Below the pieces are notes generated by a model. It was not told the DNA's origin. It was given only the letters and a program-made list of their open reading frames with translations, and did no database searches. From the NCBI GenBank assembly GCA_016713985.1, contig JADJOD010000007.1:62001-126000 (forward strand): a stretch of 64,000 nucleotides of DNA. Direction: 5' to 3'. Origin of the DNA: Lewinellaceae bacterium (GTDB lineage: Bacteria > Bacteroidota > Bacteroidia > Chitinophagales > Saprospiraceae). Shown in pieces: positions 1 through 7,965 of this stretch (positions are counted from its first letter, which is position 1; every line of letters starts with the position of its first letter). The translations under genes and the position numbers were made by a program.

Positions 1-58
1 CGGCCATTTTGATGTTTTGTTGTGCGGCAAAGGTAACACGTAGAGGCGGCGGCGGCGT

Positions 59-92
59 AAAAAAACCTCCCGCGTTTCGAAAAACGGGGAGG
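59..92 (-). terminator. Intrinsic terminator after the choice-of-anchor V gene
   Basis: On the minus strand a CCTCCCC-rich stem (arms at about 66-71 and 87-92, extended by CGTTT/AAACG) is followed by a run of seven T. It lies about 100 bp downstream of the minus-strand gene ending at 188 and is a convincing rho-independent terminator. Confidence 0.7.
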
Positions 93-187
93 CTCAACAA
101 GCAAAGGTTTGGATTAATATACTCTGTGTAGTTGAACGGAAATCTTTTCCGTCCGGATGTTTCATGCTCAGGATGTTCCGAAGAAAA

Positions 188-985
188 TTATTCAACTATG
201 AATTTTTTCACCAGCAATTTGCCGTCCGATTCTATTCGCGCGAAGAGTATTCCTTTTCCCAATCCGCTGATATCGAGTTGGTTGTTTTGAACAAGTGTGG
301 TTTGAACAATCACTTTCCCTTGCGGGTCGAACACCGTAAGCCGGCCGGCGGCGCCTTTCAACAGGTCGATATGCAAAAAATCTTTCACCGCACTCGGATA
401 CACGTTGGCCAGGCCGGCGTCGCCGGGTTCGTGCGAGGCGACTGTGGGCAACAAAACAACACTTTTGGTGGCGATCAATACGTTGTCGCCGGTATTTTTT
501 CCATTGCCGTTGGCTGCGAGGCTCACAAAATAAAAGGTGGCCGTGTTGCCGGTAATCGAGGCGGGCGCTTTCCAGGTAAAAGACCAGGATATGCTGCCGT
601 TGCTCAGGTTTTTGGGCGTTGATTGCCGAACATACTGCCGGCCGCCGGCAGTGCCCAGAGAGGTGCCGGAGCCGGTACTCAGGGTTCCACACTTGGCGTT
701 GCTGTTGTCTAAACAGGTCAGTTCAAATCCCGCGCGGATCGCATTGCTCGTATTGGTCAGGTTTACGGTATAGGATTGGTTGGCAACGATGGTATCCGGC
801 ACGCCGCTGATCGTTACGGAGCCCGTGTATGTGCCTCCGCTGTGGCAGCCCGAAGCGCCGCAGGTTGTTTCACCGGGAGCGCCTGTGCGGGCGGTGGGCG
901 GGTTATTGGGATCCCGCATGGAGCCGGTTAATACGTACCAGATGACAAAAAGTGAAAAAGAAACGCTTAAAGATTTGATTTTCAT
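188..985 (-). CDS. Secreted choice-of-anchor V (Reeler-like) protein with CX4CH motif and T9SS sorting domain
   Basis: 265-residue exported protein. An N-terminal hydrophobic segment (residues 5-20) is followed by a short stretch with C42-x4-C47-H48 (TTCGASGCHSG), then a beta-sandwich of the choice-of-anchor V/Reeler type found in Bacteroidota. Residues from about 195 form a T9SS type A sorting domain (VYPSAVKDFLHIDLL start, conserved KKFIV end). The family's function is unknown; CX4CH is a variant haem c attachment motif, so haem binding is possible. The frame is open further upstream, but ATG at 985 directly precedes the signal sequence and is the better start. The neighbouring upstream gene, 31 bp away, carries the same CX4CH motif, suggesting an operon. 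Confidence 0.8.
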   Translation of the reverse strand: MKIKSLSVSFSLFVIWYVLTGSMRDPNNPPTARTGAPGETTCGASGCHSGGTYTGSVTISGVPDTIVANQSYTVNLTNTSNAIRAGFELTCLDNSNAKCGTLSTGSGTSLGTAGGRQYVRQSTPKNLSNGSISWSFTWKAPASITGNTATFYFVSLAANGNGKNTGDNVLIATKSVVLLPTVASHEPGDAGLANVYPSAVKDFLHIDLLKGAAGRLTVFDPQGKVIVQTTLVQNNQLDISGLGKGILFARIESDGKLLVKKFIVE

Positions 986-1016
986 TGAATTATTTTGTTT
1001 TGTCTGTAAATAATCC

Positions 1017-1400
1017 CTATTGCTGATACCCGTTTTTGGCCCAACAATCGATTTTTTGAATGATCGCGTCACTCAACTGGGCGCTGCCATCCGGCATGGG
1101 TTTGCAACCCGATCCGTGGTGAATACTGCACAGGCAATTGGTGTTTTGAAAGGCGGATTTGGATGACGCGAAGGTGGTCAGATTGATATTTTCAGACTGG
1201 GTCAGGGCATCGTGACAGCCGGAAGTGGCGCATTGTGCGTCCAGAATGGCTTTAATGCTGTTGGTGTAGGTATTCGCCGAAGCATCGATTCCGGTACAAT
1301 CGGCTTGTTCCGGGTAGTCCGTCGAATTGTCTTTTGCGCAATTGCCCAGCAAAGCAATCAGCGTTATTATCAGGCTGAATTTTAAAAAATTTCTTTTCAC
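1017..1400 (-). CDS. Cytochrome c-like lipoprotein
   Basis: 127 residues. Residues 1-20 are a lipoprotein signal peptide with lipobox LLGNC (lipidated C21). The body has the layout of the small cytochrome domain attached to many Bacteroidota and Planctomycetes secreted proteins: ILDAQC57-ATSG-C62-H63 near the start and PMPDGSAQLSDAIIQKIDCWAKNGY at the end, where a methionine (MPDG) could serve as the distal haem ligand. The haem motif is CX4CH rather than CXXCH. It probably forms a two-gene unit with the choice-of-anchor V gene 31 bp downstream. Electron transfer at the periplasmic or outer-membrane face is an inference; no redox partner is next to it. Confidence 0.75.
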   Translation of the reverse strand: MKRNFLKFSLIITLIALLGNCAKDNSTDYPEQADCTGIDASANTYTNSIKAILDAQCATSGCHDALTQSENINLTTFASSKSAFQNTNCLCSIHHGSGCKPMPDGSAQLSDAIIQKIDCWAKNGYQQ

Positions 1401-1435
1401 AGTGAATTGATTAAGCAGGTGAGGAATTTGTTTTT

Positions 1436-1468
1436 AAAAAGCGCCTCCCGACCATTTCTGACCGGGAG
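1436..1468 (-). terminator. Intrinsic terminator after the His-rich lipoprotein gene
   Basis: Minus-strand hairpin with arms CTCCCG/CGGGAG (1445-1450 and 1463-1468) followed by a T5 run. It separates the His-rich gene from the cytochrome-like gene, so the two are probably separate transcripts. Confidence 0.6.
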
Positions 1469-1517
1469 ACGTATACTATGCTTATGGTAAAAAAAACTCA
1501 AAAACGCCGGGCGCGAT

Positions 1518-1910
1518 TTATCCGCCGTGCCCGTGATGACCGCCGCCGCCGCCGTGTCCGCCGCCGTGTCCGCCGCCGCCGCCATGATGACCACCCGTGG
1601 AGTCCGGATGCGGGTGATGCAAACTATCCGGGTGCGGGTGCCCCAAAGAATCCAGGTGATGATGGAAAAGCGAGTCCCAGTGATGATGCCCCAAAGAATC
1701 CAGGTGATGGTGGAAAAGCGAGTCCCAGTGATGATGGCCCAGAGAATCAACATGCAGGGAATCGCCGTGGTGGTGAAAACCGTGATGATCACCGCCGCGA
1801 TCCGAAACGGCTGATTCATAAGCGGTTAAATCGGAAAAAGAGGAAGCATCTTTCTGGCAGGAATACACAACCAGTAACAGTAAGGTGGATAAAAACAAAA
1901 AATTCTTCAT
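1518..1910 (-). CDS. Histidine-rich tandem-repeat lipoprotein
   Basis: 130 residues. Residues 1-17 are a lipoprotein signal peptide (VVYSC, C18 lipidated); ATG at 1910 gives this signal, so the longer open frame to 2000 was rejected. Residues about 45-105 are short repeats alternating HHHW/L with DSLG or DSLF, visible as DNA-level tandem copies, and the C-terminus is Gly/His-rich (GGHGGGHGGGGG). Such a chain should bind transition metals (Zn, Ni or Cu) on the cell surface or in the periplasm, but no family is recognised. It lies downstream of an ECF sigma locus and has its own terminator. Metal storage or sensing is inference from composition only. Confidence 0.65.
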   Translation of the reverse strand: MKNFLFLSTLLLLVVYSCQKDASSFSDLTAYESAVSDRGGDHHGFHHHGDSLHVDSLGHHHWDSLFHHHLDSLGHHHWDSLFHHHLDSLGHPHPDSLHHPHPDSTGGHHGGGGGHGGGHGGGGGHHGHGG

Positions 1911-2054
1911 TAGAAAACTGTAATTAAAGGTGACATACAAAGCGACATTGCCTTGTTGTTTGACCTCACGAGTTTCCTTCCGAACAGGTTGCGTTGCCAA
2001 AAGTTAAAAAACCGGAACGGGCCGTAAATTGCCAATATTAGCAGATTTTTCGGC

Positions 2055-2750
2055 TCAGTCGAACTTGTACTGGATACCTCCTCTCAGCACCACCGCGTCG
2101 AAAATGGAATCATCGGCGCCTAAGCCCAGGCTTTTGGAATAGTCCGCCGAAACCGAAAAAACCCACCTTGGCGTTTCATGTTCCAGGCCGATTCCCAGTC
2201 GCCATATATTATCGAACCACTTGGTATCCAGTTTTTTAGCGAAAACATCATTGGATTGATTGCCCGGACCGCCGCCACCGGGGCCGCCACCGCCACCCGG
2301 ACCGCCACCGCCGGGACCACCGCCGCCGGGATCATTATCCTTGATTCGGGCGTAATAAACCGCCGGGGACATTCTCATCCAGGTATGATAAGCCCGAAAA
2401 CCGGGGCGGATCCACCATTGCACTGGCAAGGTGTAACCGATCCCCAAACTCAGGTGCTGGCTGCGCTGGCTGCCTTCTATGCGGGTCAGTTCGTGGTTGG
2501 GGTTGACAGGAATCGAAGGCAAATGGCAATTTTCCAGGTAGCGGTTCGATTTGACCTCATAATGCAGCCAATCCGCCGAAGCGGCCACCCGGAGGTGGGG
2601 AAGAACCTCATATTCAGCCGCAATGCCCGAACCCGTTATTGCAGAAATTCCCTTGTTTTGGGACTGGGGCAAACCCGCTACCGCCTGCATACCCAGCCGG
2701 AACCGGGAGTAGTTGTGCCGGAATGGTTTTGTCAGGGGGGCAGACGCCAC
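2055..2750 (-). CDS. Outer-membrane beta-barrel of ECF sigma locus A (N-terminus unresolved)
   Basis: The frame encodes an outer-membrane beta-barrel-like domain with alternating aromatic/polar strands ending in GGIQYKFD, a typical barrel C-terminus. An internal loop (DNA 2264-2336) is a PGGGG repeat. The only initiator near the start is GTG at 2750, and no signal peptide follows it. The frame stays open back to 2999 with a Pro/Thr/Ala-rich sequence resembling the linker in the intact fusion at 11566-12918. It is in the same frame as the anti-sigma gene ending at 3093, separated by TGA (3093-3095) and TAA (3000-3002). It is therefore either a barrel with an unusual start or the C-terminal half of a split anti-sigma::barrel gene. 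Confidence 0.6.
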   Translation of the reverse strand: MASAPLTKPFRHNYSRFRLGMQAVAGLPQSQNKGISAITGSGIAAEYEVLPHLRVAASADWLHYEVKSNRYLENCHLPSIPVNPNHELTRIEGSQRSQHLSLGIGYTLPVQWWIRPGFRAYHTWMRMSPAVYYARIKDNDPGGGGPGGGGPGGGGGPGGGGPGNQSNDVFAKKLDTKWFDNIWRLGIGLEHETPRWVFSVSADYSKSLGLGADDSIFDAVVLRGGIQYKFD

Positions 2751-3092
2751 AACCGTCGCAAGAGGGGCTTTTTCTTCCGGAGCAAGGCTGTTTACGGGTA
2801 ATAAGCGAATAGCGACGGGCGGCAGACTCGTTTTGAACGCTGCAATGCCGGAAGTCCTGCATGCTATCCTGCGTGTGACCGGCAGGCCGGGTGATTTCCG
2901 GCAAGTCCGGGATATTCCGGGACATGATTGTGCCGGGTGTTTCCTGTTTTGCCGCGGTGTTGCCGGCCGGAATGTATTTTCCGTGGCCGGCGGTTTTGTT
3001 TAAGGCATGGGGAACAGGGTAAGACGGGTAATTCCGGAGTGATTTATGGTCGTTTTCCGTTGTTGTATTTTTTTATTGTATTTACCTGATTT

Positions 3093-3395
3093 TCAGTTTT
3101 CATACACTGTATTGCCGGCCTTTTCGCCGGACTGTTTTTCCTGTAAAACGATTACCTGATGTTGCAGGGCCCGGTTTTCCTGCCGCAAGTCGTGAATTTT
3201 CCATACCAGCGTACAGATCAGCACCAGCGATACGGCGGCAGCGGCTTGCCACCAACGCAAGCGGGAAGCAGCCCCCTGTGCGCCGGTTTCAAAAGCGTCT
3301 AAGCGCCTGGAAAGTGTTTTCCAGTTTTTATCCTTTCGGGGAAAACGCCCCTCTTCGTCCAGTTTTTCTGCAAAAAAGTTGTCAAAATCGCTCAT
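3093..3395 (-). CDS. Single-pass membrane anti-sigma-like protein, locus A
   Basis: 100 residues: a charged cytoplasmic N-terminus (about 1-48), one transmembrane helix (about 50-66) and a periplasmic heptad-like segment (LRQENRALQHQVIVLQEKQ) predicting a coiled coil. It overlaps the upstream sigma-factor gene by four bases (ATGA), the usual coupling of an ECF sigma factor to its anti-sigma factor. It lacks the zinc-finger (ZAS) motif, and the assignment rests on topology and position. The same frame continues beyond its stop into the linker and barrel of the next gene. Confidence 0.65.
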   Translation of the reverse strand: MSDFDNFFAEKLDEEGRFPRKDKNWKTLSRRLDAFETGAQGAASRLRWWQAAAAVSLVLICTLVWKIHDLRQENRALQHQVIVLQEKQSGEKAGNTVYEN

Positions 3396-3970
3396 ATTTT
3401 CCTGGAAAATTCAAAGTCGTTAATGAATAGCGTTTTTAAATGCTGCCGGGCCCGGGCGAGGTTTGATTTGGAGGTACCAACGCCGATCCCGAGCATTTCC
3501 GCAATTTCTTCGTGTGAATGCCCGTCCACAACAAAAAGGTTAAACACCGTGCGATACGCCGGTGGCAGGTGGTCGATCATAGCCAGCACCTGCTCGCGGG
3601 TGAGGTCTTCCACAATCCCGGTATCTGTTTCCACTTCGTGCCAGGCCTGTAGTTCGATGGCGTCAATGGTATTTACGCCCGAACGCAGGCGGTCGATGGC
3701 GGTATTGATGACAATGCGTCGCAGCCAGAACCGGAAGGGTTGTTCGCTCGAATAGTGGTTCAATTTTGTAAAAACCTTGAAAAATGCGTCGTTGACCACT
3801 TCTTCGGCATTTTCCAGGTTGCCCATATAACGCCGGGAGATCGTCATGGCATAGTTATAGAACAACGCAAAAAGCCGTTGCTGGCTCGATCGCCTCAACT
3901 GGCGGCAGCCCTCGAGAATCTGATCGAGTTCGGCATCGTGTTCTTTCTTAAACTTTCCGGAAAAAGACAT
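3392..3970 (-). CDS. ECF RNA polymerase sigma factor, locus A
   Basis: 192 residues with sigma-70 region 2 (about 25-95, YMGNLENAEEVVNDAFFKVF and WLRRIVINTAIDRLR) and region 4 (about 130-185, LPPAYRTVFNLFVVDGHSHEEIAEMLGIGVGTSKSNLARAR). It should direct RNA polymerase to a small regulon, controlled by the membrane protein encoded immediately downstream with a 4-bp overlap. A candidate -7 element lies at 4018-4025. Homologues recur in this window at 10994 and 16754, each with a differently built partner. Confidence 0.9.
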   Translation of the reverse strand: MSFSGKFKKEHDAELDQILEGCRQLRRSSQQRLFALFYNYAMTISRRYMGNLENAEEVVNDAFFKVFTKLNHYSSEQPFRFWLRRIVINTAIDRLRSGVNTIDAIELQAWHEVETDTGIVEDLTREQVLAMIDHLPPAYRTVFNLFVVDGHSHEEIAEMLGIGVGTSKSNLARARQHLKTLFINDFEFSRKI

Positions 3971-4017
3971 CAGCGAGGTGGCGATATAAATTATGGGATA
4001 ACGACACTTCCATCCCG

Positions 4018-4025
4018 CAAATATA
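4018..4025 (-). promoter_or_regulatory. Candidate Bacteroidota -7 element for ECF sigma locus A
   Basis: Minus-strand TATATTTG matches the TAnnTTTG consensus, 48 bp upstream of the sigma-factor ATG. No clear -33 TTTG was seen at the expected distance, so this is a motif match only. Confidence 0.35.
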
Positions 4026-4059
4026 GTTCCGATGATTCAGAAAGCCGTAAATGTCTGGC

Positions 4060-5358
4060 TCATTTGAATTGTATCGCCCGGACCGGGGCTATTTTGGAGA
4101 CTAAGAAAGTGGGAAGGATGAGAAAAATCAGCGTAACGGCCAGTGTACCTGCGTTGACCCCCAATACGGCCAGCCAGTTGATCTTTACCGGAGCATAAGC
4201 CAGGTAATAATCCGCTTCGTTGAGCCGGATCAGGTGAAACTTGTCCTGCAGGAAGCAAAAACCCAGGCCGATCAGGTTGCCCCAAAACATACCGGTAAGG
4301 GTAATGACGGCGGCGTAGTACAAAAATATGCCTTGTATCCGGCCGTTGGTTTCGCCAAGCGATTTCAGGATGCCGATCATGGTGCTGCGTTCCAGTACAA
4401 GCACCAGCAAAGCGGTGACCATATTGATGATAGCCACGGCAAGCATCAAACCCAGGATAACGATTTCGTTCAGGTCCTGCAATTGCAACCATTCAAAAAT
4501 GGACGGGAATTTGGAACGTATGCTCACGCAGAGGAGGTCCGGCGGCAATACTTCCTGGTAGATATAGTCATTGTAGAGGTCGAGGTCGTGCAAGTCATCG
4601 AGCCATATTTCAAAACCCGCGACCTGGGTTTCGGTCCAGCCCAGCAGGCTCTGTACCTCGCGCAGGTCACAAATGGCAAACTTGCGGTCGTATTCCTCCA
4701 GTCCGGTTTTGTAAATGCCGCACACTTCGAACCGCCGGCGCAGTTGTTCTCCTTCTTTTACGAAGTAAACGATAAATTTATCACCCACACCGACCTGAAG
4801 CCGGTCGGCCGTCTGGCGGCTGATGATGATATCCCGGGAGGCCGCGGAATCGGACCTGGCGATGGGCCGGCCTTCCAGCAGGTAGGGCGTCAGGTTGGCC
4901 CAGTCGAAATCCTTGCCGACTCCTTTGAGCAGGATACCTTCCATCGCCGTTTTGGTGCGGATGATCCCCGGTTTGTGGGCAAAAACCTGGATGTGCCGGA
5001 TACCGCCGCGTGAATGTTGTTCCCGCTCCCGCCCTGTCTCAAAACCCAGAATGGTTTCGGGTTCGGTGTACGTGATACTGCCCACCGTATCGAGGGCGGG
5101 GTAAAAATCCTGATTCTGGTCGATGGGCACCGGTTCGAAAGAGAGGGAATACACCGTATCCGAAATGTGGATATGCCCCCAGAATTCGAATATTTTACGG
5201 CTGATCTCGCTTTTAAAGCCGGCAATCAGGGCAGTTGCAGCGATCATAACGGCCACACTCAGCGCCACCGCCACAATGGCGATCCGAATAATGATCCGGG
5301 AAAAGTTTTTTCCTCCGGAAAAGGCGATGCGGCGGGCAATAAAAAGAGGGAAATTCAA
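4060..5358 (-). CDS. LolC/E- or FtsX-type ABC transporter permease
   Basis: 432 residues, full length for the family. One N-terminal transmembrane helix (about 21-50) is followed by a large periplasmic MacB-type core domain (about 50-300) and three C-terminal helices (about 305-330, 350-375, 398-425) forming the FtsX domain. Members move lipoproteins or other hydrophobic substrates from the inner membrane in complex with a separate ATPase. No ATPase gene is adjacent, so it must be encoded elsewhere. It is the last gene of a minus-strand run with the outer-membrane protein and lipoprotein upstream (18-bp gap), which would fit envelope biogenesis. Lipoprotein release is the family's best-known role; the exact substrate is not shown. 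Confidence 0.85.
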   Translation of the reverse strand: MNFPLFIARRIAFSGGKNFSRIIIRIAIVAVALSVAVMIAATALIAGFKSEISRKIFEFWGHIHISDTVYSLSFEPVPIDQNQDFYPALDTVGSITYTEPETILGFETGREREQHSRGGIRHIQVFAHKPGIIRTKTAMEGILLKGVGKDFDWANLTPYLLEGRPIARSDSAASRDIIISRQTADRLQVGVGDKFIVYFVKEGEQLRRRFEVCGIYKTGLEEYDRKFAICDLREVQSLLGWTETQVAGFEIWLDDLHDLDLYNDYIYQEVLPPDLLCVSIRSKFPSIFEWLQLQDLNEIVILGLMLAVAIINMVTALLVLVLERSTMIGILKSLGETNGRIQGIFLYYAAVITLTGMFWGNLIGLGFCFLQDKFHLIRLNEADYYLAYAPVKINWLAVLGVNAGTLAVTLIFLILPTFLVSKIAPVRAIQFK

Positions 5359-5376
5359 ATTCGGATAAAGATTTTA

Positions 5377-6084
5377 TTAGCGGTTGAGAACGGGGCTTGT
5401 GGTTTCTTCTGCTGCGCCGAAGCGATAACCCAACTCAAAAACACTGTTGACAAAACGTTCGTCCGAGGCATAGGACAAACGGGAGACTTTTGTCAACGCC
5501 ACCTCCAGCCGGCAGGACAAGGAAAAACGCCCGAAGATACAGGCGAGTTCGACCGGCAAGGTAATTACGGCGGGTTGAATGGATTTGTTTTTAAATTTCA
5601 GGTTCTTTTTTTCGCCCTGAATAATCGCTTCTCCGTAGTCGGATTTTGACAATAAGGCACTTTGAAGACCAAGGCCCGCGCCGATTTGCCAGTGCCGGGC
5701 GATCTGGAAGGCCGGAATACAAAAAGCGGTGGCATTCAGGTTGGTGGTGATACCGATACCGGCGCCTAAGGACTGGCCCTGTTCATCCACAAATAATACC
5801 GGTTCGTCGTAGTAGCGCGACCGAAGCAGGTTGGCCTGCGCTTTCAAACGCCACGCGCCTTTCAGCGGTGCGCTCCAGGACACCCCGCCGCCGAATCCAC
5901 CCAGCAACACACCGCGGCCTTCATCACTGGAATACCAGAGTATGGGGTAATAACCCTTTTCCGGCGCATAAAGCGGATAATATTCGTTGACGTTCAGGTG
6001 AATGGCCCAACGTTGGGCATTTGCCGAGTATAAAACACTGAAAACAAACAGGAGAGGTAAAACAAACAGTCGGGTCATGGTCAT
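5377..6084 (-). CDS. Outer-membrane beta-barrel protein
   Basis: 235 residues. A signal peptide (about 1-23, ending SANAQ) is followed by amphipathic beta strands typical of the small PorT/OmpW-like barrels of Bacteroidota. The chain continues about 15 residues past the last obvious strand (FELGYRFG). It overlaps the upstream lipoprotein gene by four bases and is 18 bp from the permease gene, so all three are probably co-transcribed. No specific family or ligand was recognised. Confidence 0.7.
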   Translation of the reverse strand: MTMTRLFVLPLLFVFSVLYSANAQRWAIHLNVNEYYPLYAPEKGYYPILWYSSDEGRGVLLGGFGGGVSWSAPLKGAWRLKAQANLLRSRYYDEPVLFVDEQGQSLGAGIGITTNLNATAFCIPAFQIARHWQIGAGLGLQSALLSKSDYGEAIIQGEKKNLKFKNKSIQPAVITLPVELACIFGRFSLSCRLEVALTKVSRLSYASDERFVNSVFELGYRFGAAEETTSPVLNR

Positions 6085-6404
6085 TCGAGGTTTAAAATTT
6101 CTTCTTTAAACGTGGCGCCGTCAAGTTTTGCTTCTATGTAATAGATCCCTTCTTCTTCCAGTGCAAACGCAAGCGGCCCGCCCGCAGGCAGGTTGGGGAC
6201 GTTGATCAGTACTTTTCCATCCCTGTCGAGCAAACTGCACTCGACGGTTGGTGAAGAAGGATTGAAGGGGAAAAACACGTTGACCTGGCCCCGGCAGGGA
6301 TTGGGAAATACGGCAAAAGGGAGTTCGGGGGTTGTATCAACTTCTTTGTTGCAGGCGCAGGCGAGCAGTGCAAGGAGCAGTACGGGGAAAAGTTTTTGGC
6401 GCAT
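6081..6404 (-). CDS. Small lipoprotein with T9SS-like C-terminal fold
   Basis: 107 residues from ATG at 6404; the longer frame to 6434 lacks a signal sequence at its start. Residues 1-16 are a lipoprotein signal peptide (LLALLACAC; C15 or C17 lipidated). The rest (FAVFPNPCRGQVNVFFPF ... GIYYIEAKLDGATFKEEILNLE) is essentially a stand-alone T9SS type A sorting-like Ig domain, odd for a lipoprotein because the two routes normally exclude each other. It may simply be a small Ig-like lipoprotein. It is the first gene of the three-gene run ending in the permease; a possible -7 element (TATTTTTG on the minus strand) is at 6423-6430. Confidence 0.65.
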   Translation of the reverse strand: MRQKLFPVLLLALLACACNKEVDTTPELPFAVFPNPCRGQVNVFFPFNPSSPTVECSLLDRDGKVLINVPNLPAGGPLAFALEEEGIYYIEAKLDGATFKEEILNLE

Positions 6405-6486
6405 GAATTGGATTTTTCGATGCAAAAATAACACAACCGGCTATTCCGGCACTTTTTATGCAATGATAGGAAATATCGGCAAAGAG

Positions 6487-6518
6487 TTGCCTTGCTTTTG
6501 TTGCAAAACCTAATTTTG
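6487..6518 (+). promoter_or_regulatory. Candidate promoter of tyrS
   Basis: TTGC (6487-6490) and TAATTTTG (6511-6518), spaced 20 bp, match the Bacteroidota TTTG-N19-21-TAnnTTTG pattern and sit about 90 bp before the tyrS start. Confidence 0.5.
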
Positions 6519-6607
6519 CCGCCGGTATCCGGAACGATTTGTCATAAAATATTATTTGCCGGAAACCGGTTTCCCATCACAATAACCCATTAATACACAA
6601 CGAACAC

Positions 6608-7891
6608 GTGGAAAGTGCACAACATTCTTTCTTAGACGAACTTCGCTGGCGTGGTCTGATACACGACACCACACCCGGTTTGGAAGAACACCTGAAAAGC
6701 GGAGTGGTCCGCGGGTACATCGGTTTCGACCCCACCGCTCCTTCTCTTACGATCGGCAACTATGTACAAATTATGTTGCTTACTTTTTTGCAACGTGCTG
6801 GACACCAGCCTGTTGTATTGATGGGCGGCGCTACCGGGCGTATCGGCGACCCCAGCGGAAAAGACGCCGAACGCGACCTGAAAAGTTATGAGGAACTCGA
6901 CCGCAACACCGCACACCAGGCAGAACAGGTGAAGGGTTTGCTCGACTTCGACCCGGCCACCCCGAACTGCGCCCTGCTCCTGAACAACCTCGGTTTTTAC
7001 CAAAACATGAGTGTGCTGGATTTTTTGCGCGACGTGGGTAAGTACCTGACAGTCAATTATATGTTGTCCAAAGAAAGTGTTCAACGCCGGCTGGAGACGG
7101 GTATTTCGTTTACAGAATTCAGTTACCAGTTGCTGCAGGGATATGATTTTGTACTGCTCCACCGCCAACACGGCATCAGCTTGCAAATGGGCGGCAGCGA
7201 CCAGTTTGGCAATATCACGGCCGGCGTGGAGCTGGGCCGCAAAATCGACGACCTGAAACTTTTTGCCGTCACCACACCCCTGCTTACCAAGGCGGACGGA
7301 ACCAAATTCGGCAAAAGTTCGTCGGGCAATATCTGGCTTGACCCGAACATGACCAGCCCTTACCGCTTCTACCAGTTTTGGCTCAACGCCGACGACCGCG
7401 ACCTGCCCAAATTCCTGCGTTATTTTTCGCTCAAAAACCGCGCGGAAATCGAGGCCCTCGAGGCCGGCGAAAGCCCGCAAACCATCAAACGTATTTTTGC
7501 GGAAGAGATCACAGTGCGGGTTCACGGTCGCCGGGAGTTTGAAACGGTGCTGGCCGTCTCCCAACTGCTTTTTGATCCGAAGGCGGATGCGACCACCTTG
7601 CGCAGTCTCGACGCCCGCACCCTCTCCCAGGTGGCGGAAGAAATTCCCAGTCCCGCGATCGAGGCGTCTGTTGTACAAAACGGCGTTGGTATCCTCGATT
7701 TCCTCTCGGAAAACACCGGCATTTTGCCCAGCCGGAGCGAAGCCAAAAAAGCGATTCAGAACAACGCAATTTCGATTAACAAGCAGAAAATCAGCGATTT
7801 AAACGCTACTATTTCGGCAGAAGACCTGTTGCACGGGAAGTATATTATGGTGGAAAACGGGAAAAAGAACAAGTATTTGGTGCAGGCTTAG
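6608..7891 (+). CDS. tyrS: Tyrosine--tRNA ligase
   Basis: 427 residues, normal bacterial length. It charges tRNA-Tyr in the cytoplasm. The class I Rossmann domain shows FDPTAPSLTIGNY at residues 40-52 (the HIGH-motif position), the tyrosine pocket around YQLLQGYDF and QMGGSDQFGNI, and KFGKS near residue 231 in the KMSKS position. The C-terminal S4 RNA-binding domain begins around residue 360 (PSRSEAKKAIQNNAISINKQ). The start is GTG; no in-frame ATG gives a complete N-terminus. The first His of the HIGH-type signature, normally SLHIGN or SLHLGH, is Thr here. A strong hairpin terminator follows at 7902-7948. Confidence 0.95.
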   Translation: MESAQHSFLDELRWRGLIHDTTPGLEEHLKSGVVRGYIGFDPTAPSLTIGNYVQIMLLTFLQRAGHQPVVLMGGATGRIGDPSGKDAERDLKSYEELDRNTAHQAEQVKGLLDFDPATPNCALLLNNLGFYQNMSVLDFLRDVGKYLTVNYMLSKESVQRRLETGISFTEFSYQLLQGYDFVLLHRQHGISLQMGGSDQFGNITAGVELGRKIDDLKLFAVTTPLLTKADGTKFGKSSSGNIWLDPNMTSPYRFYQFWLNADDRDLPKFLRYFSLKNRAEIEALEAGESPQTIKRIFAEEITVRVHGRREFETVLAVSQLLFDPKADATTLRSLDARTLSQVAEEIPSPAIEASVVQNGVGILDFLSENTGILPSRSEAKKAIQNNAISINKQKISDLNATISAEDLLHGKYIMVENGKKNKYLVQA

Positions 7892-7901
7892 CCAATAAAA
7901 A

Positions 7902-7948
7902 GGATGGGAAAACGGATTGAACGGAAAATCAGATCCGTTTTCCCATCC
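7902..7948. terminator. Bidirectional hairpin terminator after tyrS
   Basis: A perfect 16-bp inverted repeat (7902-7917 and 7933-7948) with a 15-base loop lies 10 bp after the tyrS stop. It separates tyrS from the convergent remnant ending at 7966. Confidence 0.65.
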
Positions 7949-7965
7949 GCCTGGCGCGCAGATCG

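Noticed and set aside
1478..1927. Arg/Pro-rich frame opposite the His-rich gene
   Set aside because: Mirror of the His-rich repeat coding sequence; the minus-strand frame has a lipoprotein signal.
6632..7678. 348-codon frame antisense to tyrS
   Set aside because: It is the complement of an unmistakable TyrRS and shows no domain of its own.
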